Assembly: GCA_016209585.1 (NCBI GenBank)
Contig: JACQVU010000223.1
Coordinates: 1-5,094, forward strand
Length of the DNA: 5,094 bases
Source: Planctomycetota bacterium
GTDB taxonomy: Bacteria; Planctomycetota; UBA8742; JACQVU01
Direction of reading: 5' to 3'
Shown: positions 1 to 5,094 of the stretch, in pieces
How the letters are laid out: each line of letters opens with the position of its first letter
Position numbering within the stretch: the first letter of the stretch is position 1
Notes under the pieces: model-generated
What the model was told of the DNA's origin: nothing
What the model saw: the letters and a program-made list of their open reading frames with translations, nothing else
Databases searched by the model: none
Program-made: the position numbers and the translations under genes

Positions 1-1016
1 CCATGTACCTGGCGGCCGCGGGCGTCGGCACGCTGGGGATCGCGGATCGGGACGTGGTCGATTTCAGCAACCTGCAACGGCAGATCATCCACGGCACGAA
101 AGACGTGGGGCGGCCGAAGGTAGTGTCGGCCCAGGAGACCATTGCCGACCTGAACCCCGACGTGGCCGTGGAAGTTCACGAAACGTTCATCACGTCGGAC
201 AACGCCCTGGCGATCATGGGAAAGTACGACGTGATCATCGACGGCACCGACAACTTCCCCACGCGCTACCTCACCAACGACGCCGCCGTGATGCTGAAGA
301 AGCCGAACATCTACGGCTCCATCTTCCGGTTCGAGGGGCAGGCCACCGTCTTCGCGCCGCACCTCGGCGGGCCGTGCTACCGCTGCCTCTACCCCGAACC
401 GCCGCCGCCCGGCCTGGCGCCGTCATGCGCGGAAGGTGGCGTGCTGGGCATCCTTCCGGGCACCATCGCGCTCCTCCAGGCCACGGAGTGCATTAAACTG
501 CTCACGGGCATCGGGGAGACGCTCGTGGGGCGGCTGGTGATGTACGACGCCCTGGCGCTCAAGTTCCGCGAGTTGAAACTCCGGCGCGTCCCTTCCTGCC
601 CCATGTGCGGCGACCATCCGACCATCACGAAACTGATCGACTACCAGGAGTTCTGCGGCCTGACGCGCGGCGGCCAGCCGCCGGAGCCGGGGGTCGATGA
701 GATCAACCCGACCGAACTGAAGATGATGCTGGACGAGCAACGCGACTTCCTCCTGCTCGACGTGCGCGAACCGCACGAGCACGAGATCGCGCGCATCCCC
801 GGTTCGCGCCTCATTCCTCTCGGCCAGGTCGAAGCGCGCGCGGCTGAACTGGACGCCTGGAAGAACAAGCCCATCGTCGTCCACTGCAAAATGGGCGGGC
901 GTTCGCGCAAGGCCATCGGCATGCTCAAGGCCAAGGGGTTCACCAAACTGAAGAATCTTTACGGCGGCATTCTCCAGTGGGCCGAGCAGGTGGACCCGAC
1001 GGTGCGGAAGTATTGA
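1..1016 (+). CDS. moeB: MoeB/MoeZ-type sulfur-carrier adenylyltransferase with C-terminal rhodanese domain (5' end outside window)
   Basis: An E1-like enzyme that, by family knowledge, adenylates the C-terminal glycine of a ubiquitin-like sulfur carrier (MoaD, ThiS or CysO type) in the cytoplasm. Its rhodanese domain then supplies persulfide sulfur to form the thiocarboxylate used in molybdopterin, thiamine or cysteine synthesis. 337 residues are visible, numbered from the Met codon at base 3; fusions of this type usually have about 380-390. Seen: DxxVVDFSNLQRQ (15-27) and GRPK (36-39) of the ATP site; DGTDN (80-84), whose D83 should match the Mg-binding Asp; zinc pairs C125/C128 and C199/C202; SCAEGGVLG (141-149) with C142 at the conserved E1 cysteine; the family linker motif DYQEFCG (213-219). 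The rhodanese domain spans about 233-337, with LLDVREPHEHE (251-261), active-site loop CKMGGR (295-300) and the typical DPTVRKY end. The first Met is internal: the glycine-rich P-loop normally lies just upstream, so this is not the true start. The carrier partner is not visible, so moeB versus thiF or moeZ naming is uncertain; the enzyme class is not. Confidence 0.93.
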   Translation, partial: MYLAAAGVGTLGIADRDVVDFSNLQRQIIHGTKDVGRPKVVSAQETIADLNPDVAVEVHETFITSDNALAIMGKYDVIIDGTDNFPTRYLTNDAAVMLKKPNIYGSIFRFEGQATVFAPHLGGPCYRCLYPEPPPPGLAPSCAEGGVLGILPGTIALLQATECIKLLTGIGETLVGRLVMYDALALKFRELKLRRVPSCPMCGDHPTITKLIDYQEFCGLTRGGQPPEPGVDEINPTELKMMLDEQRDFLLLDVREPHEHEIARIPGSRLIPLGQVEARAAELDAWKNKPIVVHCKMGGRSRKAIGMLKAKGFTKLKNLYGGILQWAEQVDPTVRKY

Positions 1017-1071
1017 CTGGCGCGCGCCCCCGGCCGGGGTCGCCCCCGCCGGGTTCTCCCGCCGGCCCGCC

Positions 1072-2292
1072 ATGACGATCAAGCGCCGGCCCGATGACTT
1101 CCGGGTGGAAGAGCGGCTGACGGGGGCGTTCCTGGCTCGCGTCTCCCCGGCGCCCGGTCCGTTCGCGCTCTATCGCCTCGTCAAGGAATCGCTCGACACC
1201 CCCGCCGCCCTCGGCCTGTTGGCGCGCGCCGCGCACGCCGCCCCTTCCGACGTGGCCGCCGCCGGGTTGAAGGACCGACACGCCCACACGGAGCAATATG
1301 TCACGCTCCGCGCGCCGACGGGGGATCGGGGCGCCACTCCCGATCTCCTTGAGGGTCCCGGCTGGCGCGCCCGGCGGGTCGGCTGGGCGCCGACACCGAT
1401 GACCCCGGCCGCCATCGAAGCCAACCGGTTCCGCGTCGTGTTGCGCGACCTCTCCCCCGCCGAGTGCCGCGCGATGGACGAGGCCGCCCGGTTCCTCTCG
1501 CCGGCGGTCGCCGGCGCCGACCGCGCATTGCTCTTCACGAACTCCTTCGGCGACCAGCGTTTCGGCTCGGCCCGGCACGGCAAGGGTTTCGCCGCCTCTC
1601 TCCTGATTCGCGGGCGGTTCGAGGAGGCGCTGCGCCTCGTGCTGGCCGCGCCCGCCCGCCAGGACCGCGGCCCGCTGAAACGCGCCCGCCGCGCCGCCGC
1701 CGCGCGCTGGGGGCGGTGGAGCGAACTGCGCCCGCTCTTCCGCAAAACGCCCTACCGCCGGGCGCTGGAGCGACTCGCCAAGAACGGCGAAGACTTCCGC
1801 CTGGCCTTCGCCGCGCTGCCGGCCTTCGACCAGCAGATGATCGCAGAGGCCTATCAATCCTATCTGTGGAACGACGCCGCGCGCCGTTTCATTCACTCGT
1901 GGGCCGCGCGAACCGGCGCGCCCCTCCTCCGCCGGCCTGACCGCTACGGCGAGATGCTCTTCCCCCACGCCGCCGCCGCCGCGCCCGCGCTCGCCACCTT
2001 GGCCATGCCCGTGCTCGGCTACGGCTCCGCGCTGAAAGAACCCTGGGCCGCCGCCGCGCGCGAGAGCCTGTCGGCCGAGGGCATCGCGACCACCCGCGAC
2101 CTGCGCGTTCCCGATCTGCGGCTACCGGCTTTCCGGCAGGCGCACCGGACCATGTTCGTGATGGCGCGTGACTTTTCGCTGACGCCGCCTGAGAAGGACG
2201 CGGAAACCCCCGGCCGCTTCGCGCGCACCGCCGAGTTTTCGCTGCCGCGGGGTTCGTACGCCACGGTGCTGCTGCGGGCGCTGGGGCAGTAG
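1072..2292 (+). CDS. truD: tRNA pseudouridine(13) synthase TruD
   Basis: Converts uridine 13 of tRNA (classically tRNA-Glu) to pseudouridine, in the cytoplasm. The protein has 406 residues, longer than the E. coli enzyme (349). Seen in order: an N-terminal KRRPDDFRVEE segment (4-14) matching the family's K-x-x-P-E-D-F-x-V-x-E opening; the catalytic motif GLKDRHAHTEQ (65-75) with D68 at the nucleophilic Asp; NRFRVVLRD (118-126); NSFGDQRFG (157-165); QSYLWND (262-268); and the C-terminal FSLPRGSYATVLLR (389-402). The middle (about 170-345) is the family-specific TRUD insertion. It is rich in Ala and Arg here, with several alanine runs that may account for the extra length. The ATG at 1072 is chosen because the family's opening motif follows at once. 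No Shine-Dalgarno is visible in the C-rich leader. The 55 bases after the moeB-like gene hold an 8-base direct repeat (1045-1052, 1058-1065) and a 12-base palindrome (1028-1039) but no T-tract, so read-through from the upstream gene is plausible. All signature motifs are intact. Confidence 0.95.
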   Translation: MTIKRRPDDFRVEERLTGAFLARVSPAPGPFALYRLVKESLDTPAALGLLARAAHAAPSDVAAAGLKDRHAHTEQYVTLRAPTGDRGATPDLLEGPGWRARRVGWAPTPMTPAAIEANRFRVVLRDLSPAECRAMDEAARFLSPAVAGADRALLFTNSFGDQRFGSARHGKGFAASLLIRGRFEEALRLVLAAPARQDRGPLKRARRAAAARWGRWSELRPLFRKTPYRRALERLAKNGEDFRLAFAALPAFDQQMIAEAYQSYLWNDAARRFIHSWAARTGAPLLRRPDRYGEMLFPHAAAAAPALATLAMPVLGYGSALKEPWAAAARESLSAEGIATTRDLRVPDLRLPAFRQAHRTMFVMARDFSLTPPEKDAETPGRFARTAEFSLPRGSYATVLLRALGQ

Positions 2293-2300
2293 CCCGGATT

Positions 2301-2335
2301 CCCGGCGCGGACCCCGCGCGTTACTTCGCGCCGGG
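2301..2335. terminator. Candidate bidirectional terminator hairpin between convergent genes
   Basis: A perfect 9-bp inverted repeat, CCCGGCGCG (2301-2309) and CGCGCCGGG (2327-2335), encloses a 17-base loop. It sits where truD (ending 2292) and the leftward propeller gene (ending 2321) converge. The right arm lies inside the propeller gene and encodes its Pro-Gly-Ala just before the last Lys and stop. A competing 6-bp hairpin, GCGCGG (2305-2310) with CCGCGC (2314-2319), has a 3-base loop. Neither strand shows a proper T-tract after the stem, so this is not a canonical intrinsic terminator. The call rests on symmetry and position. Confidence 0.35.
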
Positions 2336-4849
2336 TTCAACGAACAACTTCGTCCCCGCTTTGGACAACTCCGTGAGTTTCGGCACGGAGAAAGCCAGCA
2401 CGCGTTTGATCCCATCCGAGACGTAGAACAGGTCTTCGTACGACGCGATCCGACTGCGCGAGGTGGCTGTCGCCATCCGATACTCGAACACGATGGACCC
2501 CGTATCGGCGTCGATGAGGAAAACGACTCCGTCGGTGGCCTGCGCGACCATCGAAGCGTTCACGCGTTGACACGCGGCAATCTCGCGATTGTCGCGAGCC
2601 TCGAAGTAGCGTACGCGCTTGTCGATCTTCCCTGATGTCGAGTCGACGCGGATGTACTCGGTACCCACCATGGAGTTGAAGAACACTTGAGCCAGGAAGC
2701 CCTGGTGTTCGATCCAGTTGAAACCGGGGCACTCCAACTCCCAGCGCACATTCCCATCGGACTTGTCGACGGCGATGGTCTTCTTCTGGGTCCACAACAG
2801 AATAGAACCCTTGGGGGAGGAAGTCCGAACGTCGTAGGGGAAACCGGTGAATTCGGTGCGCCACTTCTCCTTTGGCGGCTTGCCGTCGATGAACGTCAGA
2901 AAGTGCTGATCGCGAAGCGTGGCATGCGCGCCGTGCAGCAGAACTCCGGTATCACAGGTGGCCAGAAAAGTCGCCGATCCCGTGGGCACCGCGGAGATCG
3001 CCTTGCCGGTCGCGGGTTCGAGGAGCGCGATTCGCCTCCCGTCAGTTGACCCCATGTCGTCACATACTGAGACCGCGTTACCGAGCGACCACACATGGCG
3101 CACGGCGCACAGATCCTGGCGACCCGCGGGCCACTCCCACACGCGCTTGCCGTCGCTACGGTTCAGCGCCCACAAGCGGTTCCTGTAGAAGTCCATCTTG
3201 GCCTCCACCAACTTCGCGTCGCCGTTCATGGCTGTGAGGTAGAGCAGGTTGCGATCCAGCCACATGGGCGGTTTCAGCCCCGGCGCGTTGTCCATCGCCC
3301 ACGTGACCTTTCCGGTCGCGGTCGCCACCGCCTCCAGTCGGGTCTTCGACATCACGTAGATGACGGCGCCGTCTTCTGAGGACAGAAACCCTTCGCAGGG
3401 TTTCTTCCAAAGCGATTTTCCGCTCTTCCTGTCCACCACCGTGAGCGAAGTCCTGCCTTGAAGAAGGAGATGGTTCGCCTTCGGCGCCACCTCAATTCGT
3501 ACAATTGGCTCATCGGTCGCGGTCGTCCACAGCGGGTCGCAGGCTGGCGGCGCGGCCGCGCCGGGCGCGGAGTCGGGCTTCGCTTCCACGGGGGCGTTAT
3601 CCTCCTGAACGCGCCGCGCGGTATTCACCGCGCGAAGCACGACTTTTGCTTTCTCAATGAGGGATCCCTCCCGATGACGGAAGAAAACGACGTTCCCCAC
3701 CACGGCATACGCGCTATGCGGGACTTCGGAGGGCACCGTGAGGCTCCAGAGTATCTTCCCGGTGGCAAGGTCCAGCCCTTGGAGCCAGGCGTCCGCCACC
3801 AGAACGATGACATCTCCCGCCAGCAGCGCATCGTGCGTGGTGGTCGTGCGGCCGACCTCCGTTTTCCAGCGTTCCTTTCCGGTCTTCTGATCGAGGCAGT
3901 AGACCGGGGCGTTGCCGCAGAACACCAAGAGACCTTCTTTCGGCAGCAGGCGCACGCCCATGGACCCTTTGTCCAGACCATCCAGTTTGCGTTCCCATAC
4001 CTGGGTTGCCGGCTTGAAGGACATCGCCCGTACGGCGCCGTCCTTGAAAAAGAAGGCGACGTCCGCGCCGGCTGACTCCGGCCGGATGTGCCAACCCCTC
4101 AGATCCGGCGAGATCTTCCCGTCTGCCTCCCCGAAGCGTTTGCCGGTATTGGCCTCGAAAACCCCCTTCAGATGGATGTTGACGAGCGGACCTCCCCACT
4201 CGATCCCCGTCTGTCCCCTGTTCTCTTCCTCGATCGACCACAACGTCTTTCCAGTGGAGGAATCGACGAAGGTCGTCGTGCCGGAGTTCGACCAGGCGAA
4301 AACTCCACCGTGAAACCCTTTTGCGAGTGTCCACCCCGGCTTGTCGATGGGAAGATCCCAAAGCGTTTTTCCGGTATGGATATCCCATGCGATGAAGCGA
4401 GTGGACCCATCCGTCGCTCGGCGAAAGCCCTGGTACACCCTGCCCTGGCCGTCACCGCACAAGTCATGGTGCTGATAACCCTCCGGCTTGGGAATCCGGC
4501 GCACGACCTCGAGAGACTTCGGGTTGACAACCTGATTCTCTTTCTCCACCGTGACCATCATGAGGTCTTTGTGAAACACCGCGTTCGCGGCCTTGGCCGC
4601 GAACCGCCCCATCTCCTTACCCGTCTGCGAATCGATCTTGAGAACCAGGTCGCCGTCGTCATCGAACAGCGCGTCACCGTGCGCGCGCAGCGGCTGGCTC
4701 GCGCCCCATGCCGAGACCCGGTCCGTCTTCCACAAGAGACGCTTGCTCTTGTCGACATGGATTGGCGTGCTCTCGCCACCAAGCGATTCCGAAACAGCGA
4801 ACATCGCGGCGAGCGCCGCCACAACCATCAGAACGAGCATGCGCATCAT
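2321..4849 (-). CDS. Exported tandem PQQ-like beta-propeller protein, 842 aa
   Basis: Function unknown; the fold is recognisable. Numbered from the ATG at 4849, residues 1-20 look like a Sec signal peptide: an Arg, a hydrophobic stretch LVLMVVAALAAMFAV and a possible AVS|ES cleavage. No lipobox cysteine is present. The mature part is built from blades ending in the PQQ/WD-like signature D-x-x-[TS]-G-K-x-x-W, clearest at DIHTGKTLW (156), DSSTGKTLW (196), DQKTGKERW (320), DLATGKILW (360), DRKSGKSLW (473) and DKSDGNVRW (695). Weaker copies begin near 73, 232, 278, 509, 563, 611, 655, 736 and 780. An Ala/Pro-rich linker (about 418-437) separates two sets of roughly seven or eight blades, suggesting two propellers. 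No CxxCH haem motif or vicinal Cys pair of quinoprotein alcohol dehydrogenases is present, and it is about twice the size of BamB, so a scaffold or binding role fits better than catalysis. A TTG at 4903 could add 18 residues; the ATG is preferred because it puts the signal peptide at the N-terminus. The gene is less GC-rich than truD. Confidence 0.85.
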   Translation of the reverse strand: MMRMLVLMVVAALAAMFAVSESLGGESTPIHVDKSKRLLWKTDRVSAWGASQPLRAHGDALFDDDGDLVLKIDSQTGKEMGRFAAKAANAVFHKDLMMVTVEKENQVVNPKSLEVVRRIPKPEGYQHHDLCGDGQGRVYQGFRRATDGSTRFIAWDIHTGKTLWDLPIDKPGWTLAKGFHGGVFAWSNSGTTTFVDSSTGKTLWSIEEENRGQTGIEWGGPLVNIHLKGVFEANTGKRFGEADGKISPDLRGWHIRPESAGADVAFFFKDGAVRAMSFKPATQVWERKLDGLDKGSMGVRLLPKEGLLVFCGNAPVYCLDQKTGKERWKTEVGRTTTTHDALLAGDVIVLVADAWLQGLDLATGKILWSLTVPSEVPHSAYAVVGNVVFFRHREGSLIEKAKVVLRAVNTARRVQEDNAPVEAKPDSAPGAAAPPACDPLWTTATDEPIVRIEVAPKANHLLLQGRTSLTVVDRKSGKSLWKKPCEGFLSSEDGAVIYVMSKTRLEAVATATGKVTWAMDNAPGLKPPMWLDRNLLYLTAMNGDAKLVEAKMDFYRNRLWALNRSDGKRVWEWPAGRQDLCAVRHVWSLGNAVSVCDDMGSTDGRRIALLEPATGKAISAVPTGSATFLATCDTGVLLHGAHATLRDQHFLTFIDGKPPKEKWRTEFTGFPYDVRTSSPKGSILLWTQKKTIAVDKSDGNVRWELECPGFNWIEHQGFLAQVFFNSMVGTEYIRVDSTSGKIDKRVRYFEARDNREIAACQRVNASMVAQATDGVVFLIDADTGSIVFEYRMATATSRSRIASYEDLFYVSDGIKRVLAFSVPKLTELSKAGTKLFVEPGAK
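4583..4604. repeat. Perfect 10-bp inverted repeat with 2-base spacer inside the propeller gene
   Basis: GTTCGCGGCC (4583-4592) is followed by TT and then GGCCGCGAAC (4595-4604). In the leftward mRNA this can form a strong GC-rich hairpin about 245 bases after the ATG, over codons for residues 82-89 (R-F-A-A-K-A-A-N). No U-tract follows. The alanine codons GCG and GCC produce much of the symmetry, so it may be a by-product of coding. Confidence 0.5.
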
Positions 4850-4854
4850 GTCAG

Positions 4855-4860
4855 CCCCCC
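4855..4860 (-). promoter_or_regulatory. Possible ribosome binding site (GGGGGG) for the propeller gene
   Basis: Read on the minus strand, a run of six G lies 5 bases before the ATG at 4849 and 8 bases before the next ATG at 4846. A third in-frame ATG follows at 4840. It is G-rich but not a canonical AGGAGG, so support is modest. It is the best translation signal for starting just ahead of the signal peptide. No -35/-10 promoter is evident between here and the window edge. Confidence 0.35.
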
Positions 4861-4899
4861 GTTGCCAAGCGGCCACCGCACGACCCGGCCACAACGAAA

Positions 4900-5094
4900 T
4901 CAACAGCCAATGGTCGCTCCAGACGAAGCGCCCTCCGCGCGTTGAAACCGCACCTGCCCGGCCATCTGCGGCAGCACGGCGGCGTCGGCATCCAGGAACT
5001 TCACCCGCACCGGCGCCACGCCAAGGTAACCAGGGCCAGTGCGTGAAGCAAGGGAACCAGCCTGCGTCCCCGGCCCGAGGCGGCAGTGGGGGGG
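4900..5094 (-). CDS. C-terminal tail resembling a HlyD-family periplasmic adaptor (start outside window)
   Basis: This frame is open from the right edge to a TGA at 4902-4900, giving 64 codons. Residues 26-50 (about 4943-5019) include VRVKFLDADAAVLPQMAGQVRF. This resembles the closing beta-strand segment of HlyD/RND/ABC periplasmic adaptor proteins, where a VKVRFLDPD-like strand is followed by a LxPxM turn and a final strand. Such proteins link an inner-membrane transporter to the outer envelope. The first ~24 residues (Pro/Gly-rich, near 5022-5094) do not look like the expected preceding adaptor strands, and neither do the other two minus-strand frames. A frameshift, a fragment or poor sequence at a contig end is therefore possible. 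The TGA is 50 bases before the propeller gene's ATG on the same strand, as expected for an operon. The family call rests on one short motif and is tentative. Confidence 0.5.
   Translation of the reverse strand, partial: PPHCRLGPGTQAGSLASRTGPGYLGVAPVRVKFLDADAAVLPQMAGQVRFQRAEGASSGATIGC

Noticed and set aside
1..1016. E1-like enzyme as part of an antiphage ubiquitin-like system (CBASS or Bil type).
   Set aside because: The rhodanese fusion, zinc cysteine pairs and linker motif are those of sulfur-carrier activation, and no cyclase, E2 or JAMM gene is adjacent.
1017..1071. Terminator or promoter between the moeB-like gene and truD.
   Set aside because: The palindrome CCCCGGCCGGGG (1028-1039) has no loop, the other stems are only 4 bp, and no T-tract or -10-like sequence is visible.
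423..1968. Long minus-strand open frames opposite the moeB-like gene and truD (423-1082 and 940-1968).
   Set aside because: They lie antisense to two genes with intact family motifs. Their translations are Arg/Gly/Ala-rich with no recognisable domain, as expected in high-GC DNA with few chance stops.
2321..4849. Reading the propeller protein as a PQQ-dependent alcohol dehydrogenase or BamB.
   Set aside because: There is no CxxCH haem motif, no adjacent Cys-Cys pair and no lipobox. The size and the two-part layout fit neither family.
3458..4945. Plus-strand open frames opposite the propeller gene (3458-4075 and 4088-4945).
   Set aside because: They mirror the blade-coding strand and show no domain. 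The minus strand carries repeated D-x-x-T-G-K-x-x-W signatures and a signal peptide, so it is the coding strand.

Overview
The window is high-GC bacterial DNA of housekeeping type. It carries two rightward genes and a large leftward gene that converges on them. A short leftward coding tail lies at the right edge. The organism cannot be named from this alone. GC-rich DNA, weak or absent Shine-Dalgarno sequences and a very large secreted PQQ-type beta-propeller protein would fit Planctomycetota or another PVC-like or uncultured lineage, but this is only an inference.

Layout: (1) 1-1016 (+) is a MoeB/MoeZ-type adenylyltransferase with a C-terminal rhodanese domain. Its first ~45-50 residues, including the glycine-rich nucleotide-binding loop, lie left of the window. 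(2) 1072-2292 (+) is a complete TruD tRNA pseudouridine synthase. (3) 2321-4849 (-) encodes an 842-residue exported protein made of about 15 PQQ/WD-like blades. They appear to form two propellers joined by an Ala/Pro-rich linker. (4) 4900-5094 (-) is an open frame whose last ~40 codons resemble the C-terminal end of a HlyD-family periplasmic adaptor protein. The part nearest the window edge resembles nothing I recognise. truD and the propeller gene end 28 bases apart, with a 9-bp inverted repeat spanning the junction.

The moeB-like gene and truD may be co-transcribed (55-base gap, same strand), but their jobs differ: sulfur-carrier activation for cofactor synthesis versus tRNA modification. 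The adaptor-like tail and the propeller gene are also on one strand, 50 bases apart, which would suit an envelope-associated operon. I see no RNA gene, CRISPR array, insertion sequence, phage gene or defence system. The items most worth a second look are the double-propeller protein, the ambiguous start of its gene (including a TTGA stop/start overlap), and the odd coding tail at the right edge.
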